Source: Arthrobacter sp. SLBN-100
Lineage (GTDB): Bacteria > Actinomycetota > Actinomycetes > Actinomycetales > Micrococcaceae
DNA length: 64,000 nucleotides
NCBI RefSeq assembly: GCF_006715305.1
Contig: NZ_VFMY01000001.1
Span: 4,154,001 to 4,218,000, forward strand
Direction: 5' to 3'
Below, in pieces: positions 1 through 8,450 of this stretch. Made by a program: the position numbers and the translations under genes. The notes below the pieces were generated by a model, which did not search any database, was not told where the DNA came from, and was given only the letters and a program-made list of their open reading frames with translations. Positions within the stretch are counted from its first letter, which is position 1; every line of letters begins with the position of its first letter.

Positions 1-585
1 TATTTCGTGCAAGAGCTTGGGTACCAGGTGTGGGCAGTGGCCGAGGGCGAGGTCATCACGCTTGAGGACGTAGACGATGCAAAAGACGCTTACGAGGCGA
101 AGCTCGACTCGTCCTTCTTCCGGGTCCGTTTGGACAGGGCCACACAGTTACAGATTGCATGCATGCGCGCCATGGCACAGCTTGGTCCGGAGTCACAAAA
201 AGCCGCGGATGTGGCCGCTGTCATGGGGCGCGAGTCCACGCAGTTGGCTCCTACCAGGTCCGAGCTCATCAACATGGGGCTGCTTTACACGCCCTCCCAT
301 GGCTACGCGGGATTCACAGTGCCTCACTTTGACCGCTTCATGCTCCGAGCGGTACCCGAATTAGACGTACCTCCTGTCCAGAAGAGGCGCTCACGGGGTA
401 AGACGTATGAGGCAACGGGTGGCCGGCAACAAAAGCAGACCACTCGCCGTCGTCATGGGGTCAGTGTGCAGCTCAACGTCCCGGCAGGTGCTGGAACTCA
501 CTGGCGGTACCGGGGCGGAGCCCAACGGCGGGAGGCAAGTTCCGCCGTCGTCCTTCCCTTCCTTCGTGCTGGAGCGCCGTTGTAG
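1..585 (+). CDS. AAA ATPase, Orc/Cdc6-like, C-terminal part (5' end outside window)
   Basis: The frame is open from the first base, so the gene starts upstream of the window and its P-loop ATPase domain is not visible. What is seen is the C-terminal winged-helix part typical of Orc1/Cdc6-like bacterial AAA proteins: a YFVQELG segment, then MRAMAQLG, then a conserved PTRSELINMGLLY followed by a G-F-TVPHFD-F ending. In the family this module binds DNA or partner proteins; the cellular role of the bacterial versions is poorly known. After about residue 122 the reading becomes Arg/Gln-rich and unlike the family for some 70 codons, which suggests the ancestral stop was lost or that the tail is not conserved. 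No partner gene is visible downstream. Confidence 0.7.
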   Translation, partial: YFVQELGYQVWAVAEGEVITLEDVDDAKDAYEAKLDSSFFRVRLDRATQLQIACMRAMAQLGPESQKAADVAAVMGRESTQLAPTRSELINMGLLYTPSHGYAGFTVPHFDRFMLRAVPELDVPPVQKRRSRGKTYEATGGRQQKQTTRRRHGVSVQLNVPAGAGTHWRYRGGAQRREASSAVVLPFLRAGAPL

Positions 586-594
586 TGTCATGGC

Positions 595-1482
595 GTGATC
601 GTCCCCGATATTCCCCAGAACGCCGTGGCGGTTGCGGATCACTATGACGAGCTCGATCCGATTTATCGTCGGGTGTGGGGCGAGCATGTCCATCACGGGC
701 TCTGGGCGACGGGCCGCGAGACACCCGCCGAGGCCGTCGAGGCGCTGGTGGACATGGTGGGCGATCGGCTGGGCCTGATGCCCGGCGAGGCGTGCGTCGA
801 CGTTGGCTGCGGCTACGGCTCCACCGCAAGGCGGCTCGCGGTGACGTGCAGCGTCAGCGTCACCGGCTTCACGCTTTCCGCCGAGCAGGCCCACTACGCC
901 GCCGCGCATCCCGTACCCGACGTGGACATCCATGTCCGCGACTGGCTCGCCAACGGGCTGCCCGATGCCTCGGCCAATGCGGCATGGGCGATCGAGTCCA
1001 GCGAGCACATGGTCGATAAGCCCAGGTTCTTCGTCGAGGCGCATCGCGTGCTGTCGCCCGGCGGCCGATTCGTCGTCTGTGCGTGGCTCGCCGAGACCGA
1101 TGCCAGCGGTTGGAAGGTTCGCCACCTGCTCGAGCCGATCTGCCGCGAAGGGCGCCTGCCCTCGATGGGCACGCGCGAGGAGTATGAGGCGATGGCCATG
1201 GCGGCGGGCTTTGCGATCACCGGCTATGAGGATGTCAGCCGCCGCGTCGCCCGCACCTGGCCGATCTGCGCCGGCCGGCTCGTGAAGGCCTTGCTCGTCG
1301 ATCCCGAGACGCGTCGCCTCGCCCTTGGTGGACGCAATCGCATCTCCGTTCTCAGCATTCCCCGCCTGATCCTGGCCTACCGCACCGGTGCGATGCGCTA
1401 CGGGATATTCACGCTGTCGAAGGCCGGGGAGAACGGGGAGCTACGCGAGTCCGGCAAACCAGCGCAGCAGAAGCCGGCCTGA
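595..1482 (+). CDS. class I SAM-dependent methyltransferase
   Basis: A 295-residue protein with the Rossmann methyltransferase core. Motif I is seen as CVDVGCGYGS near residue 65, and the post-motif region has ESSEHMVDKPRFF followed by VLSPGGRFVV. The layout resembles the tocopherol/sarcosine-type small-molecule methyltransferases and the mycolic-acid cyclopropane synthase-like family; the substrate cannot be told. The start is GTG at 595; the ATG at 590 stops at once. There is no good Shine-Dalgarno sequence, so a leaderless message or a later start is possible. It stands alone between a truncated ATPase gene and an oppositely oriented HNH gene, so context does not suggest a pathway. Confidence 0.75.
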   Translation: MIVPDIPQNAVAVADHYDELDPIYRRVWGEHVHHGLWATGRETPAEAVEALVDMVGDRLGLMPGEACVDVGCGYGSTARRLAVTCSVSVTGFTLSAEQAHYAAAHPVPDVDIHVRDWLANGLPDASANAAWAIESSEHMVDKPRFFVEAHRVLSPGGRFVVCAWLAETDASGWKVRHLLEPICREGRLPSMGTREEYEAMAMAAGFAITGYEDVSRRVARTWPICAGRLVKALLVDPETRRLALGGRNRISVLSIPRLILAYRTGAMRYGIFTLSKAGENGELRESGKPAQQKPA

Positions 1483-1563
1483 TCGCAGGCACCGCTCAAA
1501 CGCCTTAGGCTTGCCGGAGCAACGGTCCGGCCGCAAGGCACATCCGGCGGCGGCGCACTGCCC

Positions 1564-2139
1564 TCAGGGGAGCGGCTGCCGTTCGCCCACGCTGAGGGAG
1601 GACGACGGCGGCAGGTAGTCACGCCGTCGTCGTTCCATCCGGCGCTGCTGGCCCGGTGACGGGACCCTGGCCCGCTTGGCACGGTTGCACCCGGCGCAGG
1701 CCGCCACGAAGTTCTGCAGACTGGTGGACCCGCCCTTGGACCATGGATAAAAGTGGTCGCCGTGTTCGGCGGGGCGGCCGCAGCGCCGGCCGAATCCGGC
1801 TTCCAACTCGCACCGGCCGCCGGCCCGGGCCATCCCTTCGCGGCGCTGCTGGCGGGTGAAACGGCGCAACGGGTCCCTGCGCCGGACGTCCAGGCTGGTG
1901 ACGACGGCGGCGGCAATGCCCAGCACGGCGGCGGCCACGCCGGGGAGCGCAACCGCGGCGAAGACGCCCTCGACCATCCCGCGCAGAACCTCCGCGGCGG
2001 AGGATGGCCGCACTCCGGCACCCGGTGTTGCGTTAGCGATGAGCGCCGACATCAGCGCAACGGCGAGCCACACCATCACCGTCGAGTACGCGAGGCGAAG
2101 GCCCTGTCGTGTCCAATAGATGCGGCTGAGTTCCGGCAT
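1564..2139 (-). CDS. HNH endonuclease-like protein with N-terminal membrane segments
   Basis: A 191-residue protein with two parts. Residues about 18-38 and 58-82 are hydrophobic and look like two membrane segments. Residues about 108-165 form an HNH/treble-clef zinc module: a Cys at CELEAGFG, a second Cys in RRCG, then HGDHFYPWSKGG, then SLQNFVAACAGCNRAKRAR. The DH pair and the CxxC match active HNH enzymes. HNH domains cut DNA in restriction, homing and repair systems. A membrane tether on such a domain is unusual and might mean it acts on incoming DNA, but that is inference. The C-terminus is Arg-rich, then Ser-rich. The gene is not in an operon. Confidence 0.75.
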   Translation of the reverse strand: MPELSRIYWTRQGLRLAYSTVMVWLAVALMSALIANATPGAGVRPSSAAEVLRGMVEGVFAAVALPGVAAAVLGIAAAVVTSLDVRRRDPLRRFTRQQRREGMARAGGRCELEAGFGRRCGRPAEHGDHFYPWSKGGSTSLQNFVAACAGCNRAKRARVPSPGQQRRMERRRRDYLPPSSSLSVGERQPLP

Positions 2140-2327
2140 TGATTCCCCCCCAAATTTCCGTTCGCCGGAAGGCCGTCGCCCCGGATCCCTAGGGAATCGT
2201 ATAGGCCGGACGCCGGCCGGTGTCCCAGGTTTAGCTCAGTTTTTGCTGAGCTTCCGCGTCCCACGGGTGGCCGGATGTGGCGCACGCGGCTCCGGACATG
2301 AGGATCAGCCCGTGCGACAATGGCGCC

Positions 2328-2807
2328 ATGACCTACGAGCAGCATTCCTCCGCCGCGCCGGAACTGGACCGCACCTCCCACCCCGCATTCGAAGCCGCCC
2401 ATCGGGCCGCCCAAAAGAGCCTGGCCGAAGGCGGCGTCCCCATCGGCGCAGCGCTCGCCCGGGACGGCGTGGTCATTGCCAGCGGGCATAACGAACGGGT
2501 CCAGAACGCCGATCCGATCGCGCATGGGGAAATGTCCGCGCTCCGCGCCGCCGGCCGGCAGAAGAGTTACCGGGACACCACGCTCTACACCACCCTGGCC
2601 CCGTGCGCGATGTGCGCCGGAACCATCATCCAGTTCAAAATCCCCCGCGTGGTGGTGGGGGAAGCACATACGTTCGACGGCGAGTTGGAGCTTCTGCGGT
2701 CACGTGGGGTAGAGGTCCTGGTCCTGGATGATCAGCGCTGCGTGGACATGATGCGCACGTTCCAGTCTGACAACCCGGAGCTGTGGGCGGAGGACATCGC
2801 CGAGTAG
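2328..2807 (+). CDS. cytosine deaminase, fungal Fcy1-like (CDA fold)
   Basis: A zinc nucleobase deaminase of about 159 residues. The zinc site is seen as AHGEMSAL (His and catalytic Glu) and TLAPCAMCAG (two Cys). The rest follows the yeast Fcy1 type closely: GGVPIGAALARDG, YRDTTLYTTL, VVVGEAHTF and the PELWAEDIAE end. This supports a role in turning cytosine, and possibly related pyrimidines, into uracil for salvage in the cytoplasm. Other members of this wider group are creatinine, guanine or isocytosine deaminases, so the substrate is likely but not certain. The chosen ATG starts MTYEQHS; in-frame starts at 2277 and 2298 would add 10-17 poorly conserved residues. Confidence 0.85.
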   Translation: MTYEQHSSAAPELDRTSHPAFEAAHRAAQKSLAEGGVPIGAALARDGVVIASGHNERVQNADPIAHGEMSALRAAGRQKSYRDTTLYTTLAPCAMCAGTIIQFKIPRVVVGEAHTFDGELELLRSRGVEVLVLDDQRCVDMMRTFQSDNPELWAEDIAE

Positions 2808-2874
2808 GCCCGAATGATTTCCGGGCCTGCAACCAGCTGCGCCTTCACTGCATAACGATCGGTGGGGGAGCCTT

Positions 2875-3225
2875 CTACTTGGATTGCTTGTCCACGGATA
2901 GACCTTCTTTGAGCCATAGTGTGTCGTCCTGGACCCGGTCCAGTTCATCCGACGCAAAGTAGGCGTGACCCGTCAACAGGCCGGACCTGTCCACTTTCAC
3001 ATAACCGATCCGCAGCAACCTCTCCGCGGTATGGTGGGGCAATTTTGAGGTGGCAGCAAAAGCGTCAATCCCGGTGTTAACGAGGCCCCCTGTTTCCGGG
3101 TCGGTCTGCCCTTCCGCGGTAACGGCCTCCGGGTCACCCATTTTCAGGTCCTCGACCTTGCCGACCTTTTTCCCATTGGACGCTACGACGTGCATTCCTT
3201 CACGCACCTGTTCGATGACCGCCAT
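2875..3225 (-). CDS. DUF2171 domain protein
   Basis: A small soluble protein of 116 residues. It opens with MAVIEQVREGMHVVASNGKKVGKVEDLK, here split as VREGMHVVASNG and KKVGKVEDL, which is the PRC-barrel-like beta fold of DUF2171 proteins. No enzyme motif is visible. Family members are often near stress genes, and their role is unknown. The start at 3225 is preceded by AAGGAGAAGCC, a strong ribosome site, and is preferred over an ATG 21 bases upstream. The protein ends in the charged tail LKEGLSVDKQSK. Confidence 0.75.
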   Translation of the reverse strand: MAVIEQVREGMHVVASNGKKVGKVEDLKMGDPEAVTAEGQTDPETGGLVNTGIDAFAATSKLPHHTAERLLRIGYVKVDRSGLLTGHAYFASDELDRVQDDTLWLKEGLSVDKQSK

Positions 3226-3316
3226 GGCTTCTCCTTCATGCCGCAACCACTGAGGTTCACAGTGTAGGACTGCGGGGCCGCCAGTAATAGAGGGGGAACT
3301 GGGTTGGTACAGGGGC

Positions 3317-3650
3317 CTATCGTTGCTCCCGGCTGACCTCAGCCTGAACCCCCGCGTCCCGGAACCTCTGCACCTGCTCGGGGTCGGCGCCGTAGTCCGT
3401 CACGAGGGCCCACGGCAGGGCCAGACGCGCCCAGGCGTGGAAGGGCCGCAGCCCGAGTTTCGACGAATCCGCCAGCACATACACGTCGCGGCCCCGGCGG
3501 GCGATGAGTTCCTTGAGGCGCGTCTGGGCGTGGTCCTCGGTGGTGACGGCGTCGAGCGGGATGCTCTCCCCGGGCACGATCACTGACGCCCGCCGCCCAA
3601 CGGGCGACGTGCTTCTGCTCAAACGCCTCGCCGGTGCGCGCCCAGCTCAA
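3317..3650 (-). pseudogene. broken DeoR/GlpR-family regulator, remnant
   Basis: The fragment is a decayed relative of the intact DeoR gene at 10804-11577. One frame gives RTGEAFEQKHVARWAAG, matching the middle of the intact protein, then the reading shifts near position 3595 to another frame that gives PGESIPLDAV and HAQTRLKELIARRGRDVYV, then ADSSKLGLRPFHAWARLALP. The helix-turn-helix half is missing, and about 90 residues between LDA and VTxED are deleted. Another six residues before HAQTR are lost. With the DNA-binding part absent and a frameshift present, it cannot make a working repressor. It is either a partial duplication of the downstream gene or the remains of another DeoR gene. Confidence 0.8.
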
Positions 3651-3770
3651 GCATCGAAGGCAAGCTCAAGCAGCGAGGGCAGCGGCCAGTGCCGAGGCTA
3701 ATTGGCTCAAGACTTTTGAGTCGGGATCACCAGGCGCTGAGACCGATGTGACGGCCAGAACGCCAGCCGA

Positions 3771-4592
3771 TCAGTCCGCGCGGAACATCGCCCTCGCGGT
3801 ACGGCCGATAACGCTGGTCATGGTCGCGTCCACCGCGCCGCCGACCACTCCACCGACAAGAGGTATACCTTTGGCCAAGACAACGAGCCCACGCTTCGTG
3901 CCGTACTTGGCCAGCAGCATGAAACCGACCTTCTTGTTGATCTCACGAATCAGCGCGATCGGGACCTTCTTGATCGCCTCCATGGCCACCTTCTGGCCAA
4001 CCTTGATGCCGATTGTCTTCGCAATTTGCTGTGCATTGGAGCCCACCGCGATGAGTGTGACCACCGTCCGGACGTGCGGATCCTTGGGATCGTACCCGCG
4101 CAAATAGGCGATGGCCGCGGCAAGACGTGCATTGATGACAAGTGCGCCAGCCATGTTCGCGGGAACGGTTAGTGGCATGGCGATGAACCCACCGAGCCCG
4201 GTCACGAAACCGTTAACGCTGGCCGCTTCGACCGACTCGAGGATCAGCCTTGAGATCGCCTTCTCGATATCGTCACCCTCGTCCGGCCTGGCTTTCCGTG
4301 TCTGGTCACCGTTGGGCTCGTACCGGCTTCCTTGGACTCGGGCCAAACGATCCTCCGCCCAGGCAATCGATCCTGTCAGCGGACCGACACCGGTGTCCAC
4401 TACTGTGGCCACCAACTTCTGGAGCTGGTGGGCCGCCTTCTCAGCGGTCGTCGTCGGCGTCTCGTCGGGTTCGGGCACGGTAGCTGTTGGCGTCTCGTCG
4501 GCCTCGGGCGCGGTAGCAGACGGGGTCTCGTCGGGATCGAGGACGGTTGCAGTCTCCGTCTCCTCGGGCTCGATCGCGGTCGTGTTGGTCAT
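3771..4592 (-). CDS. EcsC family protein with acidic N-terminal repeats
   Basis: A 273-residue protein. Residues 1-50 hold an imperfect repeat of about 11-12 residues, (P/A)DETPTATVPE, seen three to four times, rich in Glu, Thr and Pro and probably unstructured. Residues from about 110 to the end match the EcsC family: GFVTGLGGFIAMPLTVPANM, then YLRGYDPKDPHVRT, a Gly-rich GIPLVGGVVGGAVDA near the C-terminus. EcsC proteins are found near ABC transporters and in membrane stress settings; the biochemical role is not established. The hydrophobic middle segments suggest membrane contact. The gene stands alone. Confidence 0.8.
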   Translation of the reverse strand: MTNTTAIEPEETETATVLDPDETPSATAPEADETPTATVPEPDETPTTTAEKAAHQLQKLVATVVDTGVGPLTGSIAWAEDRLARVQGSRYEPNGDQTRKARPDEGDDIEKAISRLILESVEAASVNGFVTGLGGFIAMPLTVPANMAGALVINARLAAAIAYLRGYDPKDPHVRTVVTLIAVGSNAQQIAKTIGIKVGQKVAMEAIKKVPIALIREINKKVGFMLLAKYGTKRGLVVLAKGIPLVGGVVGGAVDATMTSVIGRTARAMFRAD

Positions 4593-5152
4593 CGTGGTTC
4601 CTCTCTAAGCTTTTGCGTGAGTGTACCGAGGGTGGGAAGAAGCGTGCGACAGGACAGCTCGGTGGCTCGGCGTGTCCGCGCCGAAGGACCTCCCGAGCGC
4701 GACGTCCAAAATGCCAGTTCTAACTGTGCTGTCCGCTTTTCCCAACACGGCGACTGCGACATGTGCCGGACGAGGCGGCGCTGATCGAGGCGCTGTCCGT
4801 GGCGCATCACGCGGTGGCGCGCAGGAGCTCATTCAGGCGCGGAAGGAATAGGCCACCTCCAGCGGCGTGGCCGACCACGTTCTGGACCCAGCCAGGAGGA
4901 CGTCCCCCGCGCGGGTGCTGGAGTGAACGTGGTCCTGGACACCATGCTGCAGGCTGTCCGGCCCGGTGGAGTGATGGTCAATATGCTTATTTGCGAAGGG
5001 CCAGAAATCAGCAGGCAGCCCTGGAAGTCTTCGATTCTGCGTTTGGCCCCGCCGGCCCTGGGTTTGGGCCGGCACGGTCAGGCAGGGCGGGGCTGAAGGG
5101 TTAGAACGGAGGGGCTCGCGGCGGAGGCTTGCACGGTTCTAGTCCGAGAAAG
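4593..5152. other. gene-free stretch of 560 bp
   Basis: No convincing gene is seen here in either strand. Short open frames exist (for example 4763-5104 plus) but they have Arg/Gly/Pro-rich translations with no family resemblance and no ribosome site. The stretch separates the EcsC gene from the 3' end of the exporter operon. It may hold the remains of decayed genes that can no longer be recognised. Confidence 0.4.
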
Positions 5153-5728
5153 CTAGTCCGCTTCCTCGAGGCCTTCTTCCTTGGCGACTGTTGCCCGTGC
5201 CGCCGCGAAACCCGGTGCGCTGGCCTCAATATCGAACTTCACTTCGTTGGGTGAAGTCCGGTAGATGCTGAACTTGTTCTCCGGGTAGTGGCCTTCTCCC
5301 GATTCGTTGTCGAAATAGACCGTTGCTTCCTTGCTGGGGGCGATGGCCAGGCCCTCGAGCTTCTGGTAGTAAGACTCCGTCTTTCCGGTCGGCGTCTCGG
5401 TCATCGTGTAGTAGACCTCCACCCCGGTGATCTGTTCAGCAGAGGAGTTCTTGATGGTGAACTGCAGCCTGTCGCTGACCTCCTTGCCTGACGCTTTGTC
5501 CACATTGTTCTCCACCATGGTCTCCCTGATGGCCAGGCCCGTTTTTGTGCCGGTATTGGTGATCGGGTTCTTCGTGACGGGCAGAACAGCCGGGCCGGAT
5601 GTGGAGCCGGCGGCGGGAGAGTTCGTCCGCGGCGCGCTGCCGGTGCCGGTGCCCTGCGACGCCTCACAGGCTACGAGGCCGATGAGTGCTGCCGCAGCGA
5701 TGAATACCAGGGCAAGGAGCTTTTTCAT
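5153..5728 (-). CDS. lipoprotein, last gene of the ABC-2 exporter operon
   Basis: A 191-residue secreted lipoprotein. A signal peptide MKKLLALVFIAAAALIGL is followed by a lipobox LVAC with the modified Cys at residue 21. Next come a Gly/Ser/Pro linker and a globular part with LQFTIKNSSAEQITGVEVYY, which looks like an immunoglobulin-like beta sandwich. No enzyme motif is visible. It begins one base after the permease stop, so it is almost surely cotranslated with the transporter. It could be a surface partner or substrate of that transporter. Confidence 0.75.
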   Translation of the reverse strand: MKKLLALVFIAAAALIGLVACEASQGTGTGSAPRTNSPAAGSTSGPAVLPVTKNPITNTGTKTGLAIRETMVENNVDKASGKEVSDRLQFTIKNSSAEQITGVEVYYTMTETPTGKTESYYQKLEGLAIAPSKEATVYFDNESGEGHYPENKFSIYRTSPNEVKFDIEASAPGFAAARATVAKEEGLEEAD

Positions 5729-5729
5729 A

Positions 5730-6698
5730 TCAGGGGAGCTTTCTCAGTAGGGTCTCGCGGGTGGTGGCAAGGAAAGCTGCGGCCACCGTAAAGACGGAGG
5801 TGGCCAACAGCCAGAGGCTGTTGTGGGAGGTGGCGTCCCAGACGGCGCCGAGAGGCACTTGGTTGTACTGGGTTTTGACTCCCAGGTAGGCAAAGACGGC
5901 ACGCTCGTACTGCTTGGTGGTGGACGTCTGCTCCACGAAATCGCGCCCGGTTTCATAGCTGGCAAAGTGGGTGAGGAGTGCCTTCTCGTTGGTCCTGTCG
6001 ATGTGCAGGCTGGCGAAGAGGCCGCCGGGGATCTGGTTGTCCGGGTCCATGGTGTCACCGATCTGCGGGATGACCAGGACGATAACGAGCCAGAGCACGA
6101 GGGCAAGGACAAGCCCGCTGGCTGGCTGCCGGGTGAGCGAAGCCAGGGTAAGGGCCAAAAGCGACCACATGATGAAGTAGACGCAGGTGTGTGCCGCGGC
6201 GATGGCCAGGCGGAGGAAGTCCTGGCCCCCCAGCTGTGCCTGGCCGGCCAGCAGGACTGCCAGTGCGATCACGGCAAACAGCGCCACCACTACCACCAGC
6301 CAGACAATGGCTACCGCGAGAATCTTCCCTCCCGCAAAGGCATGCCTGCCAAGCGGCCGGGTAAAGAGCAGCTGGAGCGTGTTGCTGCCTTTTTCCTTTG
6401 CCACGAGCCCGTAGCCGAGGATTACAGCGAAAAGGCTGCCAACGATTTCCAGATATTCAATGCCTCCCCGAAGCATCTGCAGGGGGAAGAGGTTGGGGGG
6501 AGGGGTGGGAGAGCCACCTGCGGCCTTCAGCGCGTCAGCATAGGCGGTGTACTCCGCCAGTTTCACGCGGTAGTCCGCGGCCGCGACCAGCACGGAGAGG
6601 AGGATGACCGCGCTCAGGAAAACGAGGAGCATCGCAATTGCCCTGCTGCGGGAAAGGTCCTTCAGTTCCTTCCGGCAAAGGACTCCGACCTCAGCCAT
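5730..6698 (-). CDS. ABC-2 type transporter permease (second permease)
   Basis: A 322-residue membrane protein of the ABC-2 permease type. Six hydrophobic segments are visible: near residues 20-40, after the NLFPLQMLRGGIEYLEIVG loop, three in the middle and one near the C-terminus. The segment GYGLVAKEKGSNTLQLLFTRPLGR is the usual cytoplasmic coupling region of such permeases (shown here as LVAKEKGSNTLQLL). Its start overlaps the preceding permease by 8 bases. Together with the ATPase at 7590 and the other permease it would form a heterodimeric exporter or lipid/protein transporter in the cell membrane. The cargo is unknown. Confidence 0.8.
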   Translation of the reverse strand: MAEVGVLCRKELKDLSRSRAIAMLLVFLSAVILLSVLVAAADYRVKLAEYTAYADALKAAGGSPTPPPNLFPLQMLRGGIEYLEIVGSLFAVILGYGLVAKEKGSNTLQLLFTRPLGRHAFAGGKILAVAIVWLVVVVALFAVIALAVLLAGQAQLGGQDFLRLAIAAAHTCVYFIMWSLLALTLASLTRQPASGLVLALVLWLVIVLVIPQIGDTMDPDNQIPGGLFASLHIDRTNEKALLTHFASYETGRDFVEQTSTTKQYERAVFAYLGVKTQYNQVPLGAVWDATSHNSLWLLATSVFTVAAAFLATTRETLLRKLP

Positions 6699-7593
6699 GG
6701 AGTTCCCTCCTCATGTGGCTCGGACCCGCCATCAGCAGGGCAAGGCAGGCTGCGAAGAAAAAACCGAGAATGACCAGCAAACCGCCTTCCGCAGTGCCCG
6801 CTGCATGGGGATCTTCGAGGATCAGCGCTGTGGTGCTCTTGAACTGTTCGCCCAGGGACAACGGCCCGGTCAGTGCACTGGTCAGCTCGAAAAAACCGGA
6901 CTCCGCGGGCGCAGTTTTGGATATCGGGTTCAGCAGCGAGACGGGATGGGCCGCGGTGCCCAGCAGGGGCAGGATAAAGATGACGATGCTCCAGACCACG
7001 ATCGGGACCAGGAGCCCGGAGGTTGCGGTCGCGCAGCGGATGCCGTTGAGCATTCCAAGCGTGACGAAGGGAATCAGGAACAGCCACGCGACCCCGAACA
7101 GGGCCAGGATGCGAGCGCCTTGGGCTGGCGTGGGAAAGGAGCCCGTGGCGACTGCAATGCAGGCAACGGTCACAAGGGCGGCAACGGCAAGGATGAACAG
7201 GAGCAGCAAGCCGGTTCCGGCCAGCTTGGCCGCAAGGTATTTGGCGGGGTGCACGTCCCGGGACAGCACCAGGTCCATGGTGCGTGCCCGCCGGTCGCGC
7301 AGGGTGGACTGGGCGCCCATGACGATGGCCAGCAGGGCAGCGATCAGGATGATGTAGATCACCGTGTTCCTGGCGTAGTACAACGGCGAGATTGTTGTGA
7401 AGGGATTCGGAGCCGACGTCAGCCCCTCCCTCACGGCCTCCTGGTACACCTCTGTGACAGTGCCTTTCGCTGCGGAACTGATGAATGCCGACGCGGCGAC
7501 CATCGCCATGAAAACCACCAGCAGGAACTGGGGAAGCCGTTCCCGCCTGGCCGCGACGGTCTCCTGCCTGATGGTGGCAACCCAGACGCTCAT
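6691..7593 (-). CDS. ABC-2 type transporter permease (first permease)
   Basis: A 300-residue permease with an N-terminal helix, a large extracytoplasmic loop, then about five membrane segments. The segment AQSTLRDRRARTMDLVLSRDVHP is the ABC-2 coupling region (seen as RRARTMDLVLSRDVHP). The ATG overlaps the ATPase stop by four bases and its 3' end overlaps the next permease by eight, so the three genes are translated as a unit. Its relation to the second permease is remote, as is usual for NosY-like pairs. Confidence 0.8.
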   Translation of the reverse strand: MSVWVATIRQETVAARRERLPQFLLVVFMAMVAASAFISSAAKGTVTEVYQEAVREGLTSAPNPFTTISPLYYARNTVIYIILIAALLAIVMGAQSTLRDRRARTMDLVLSRDVHPAKYLAAKLAGTGLLLLFILAVAALVTVACIAVATGSFPTPAQGARILALFGVAWLFLIPFVTLGMLNGIRCATATSGLLVPIVVWSIVIFILPLLGTAAHPVSLLNPISKTAPAESGFFELTSALTGPLSLGEQFKSTTALILEDPHAAGTAEGGLLVILGFFFAACLALLMAGPSHMRRELHG

Positions 7594-8327
7594 GATGGGG
7601 TTCCGGCTGCAATCCAGAGGTAGATCTCCTCCAGGGAGTCCTGCCCAGGGAAGGAATTCAGGGTCGCGGCGATGGAGTCCTGGTAAATGAGCTGGCCTGC
7701 ACTAAGGATGCCGATGCTCGTGCAGGTGCGCGTGACTTCCCCCAGGAGATGGGTGTTCATGAAGACTGTCATCCCCAGTTCCCGGTTGAGCCGGATGATG
7801 ATGTTCCTAAGTGTGGCCACGCCCTGGGGGTCCAGGCCGGAAGTCGGTTCATCGAGGAACAGGACCTCCGGTTCATGCAGGATGGCCTGGGCTATGCCGG
7901 CCCGCTGGCGCATGCCTTTGCTGAAGGTGCCCATGCGCTCACGTTCGTGGCCGGGGAAATCGACGATGTCCAGCACCAGGCGGATCCTGGCGGCTGGATG
8001 CTGCACACCGGAAAGCTGGGCGAAGAACATCAAATTCTCATCCAGCGTGAGGTTGTCATAGAACTGGACGTTTTCCGGAAGGTATCCGATGACCCGGCGG
8101 ACCTCTGCGGGCTGCGCCCGAATGTCCCGCCCGGCCACCGATGCCGTTCCCGACGTCGGGGGCAGCAGCGTGGTCAGGACGTTCACCGCCGTCGTTTTGC
8201 CTGCCCCGTTGTGTCCGAGCAGCCCGAAGATTTCACCCCGGGGGACGGAGAGCGTGAGGTGGTCGAGTGCTGTTTTCTCACCGTACTTCTTGACCAGGCC
8301 TGTGGTTTGAATCGCCATGTCCGTCAT
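7590..8327 (-). CDS. ABC transporter ATP-binding protein
   Basis: A 245-residue ATPase with all ABC motifs: Walker A GHNGAGKTT near residue 38, the signature FSKGMRQRAG, Walker B EVLFLDEPTSGLDP, and the H-loop THLL. It powers the ABC-2 exporter encoded by the next two genes. The CcmA-like subclass moves lipids, peptides, antibiotics or proteins outward. The gene heads the operon ATPase-permease-permease-lipoprotein. Its promoter must lie in the 123 bases shared with the divergent sensor kinase gene at 8451, which suggests that the two-component system controls the exporter. Confidence 0.85.
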   Translation of the reverse strand: MTDMAIQTTGLVKKYGEKTALDHLTLSVPRGEIFGLLGHNGAGKTTAVNVLTTLLPPTSGTASVAGRDIRAQPAEVRRVIGYLPENVQFYDNLTLDENLMFFAQLSGVQHPAARIRLVLDIVDFPGHERERMGTFSKGMRQRAGIAQAILHEPEVLFLDEPTSGLDPQGVATLRNIIIRLNRELGMTVFMNTHLLGEVTRTCTSIGILSAGQLIYQDSIAATLNSFPGQDSLEEIYLWIAAGTPS

Positions 8328-8450
8328 GAAGAGGACGGTACGCCATGCTGGATAAGAGGAAGCTGAGAATTCACCTCCGCGAAACCGGGCTTTCTCCGCA
8401 GCCTACAGAAGGGGTTTGTCCCTCGCCCCCGAACGGACCATCCTTAAGGC

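Noticed and set aside
4763-5104. Open frame of 113 codons in the 560-bp gap
   Set aside because: There is no ribosome site, no family resemblance, and a Gly/Arg/Pro-rich translation; no conserved end.
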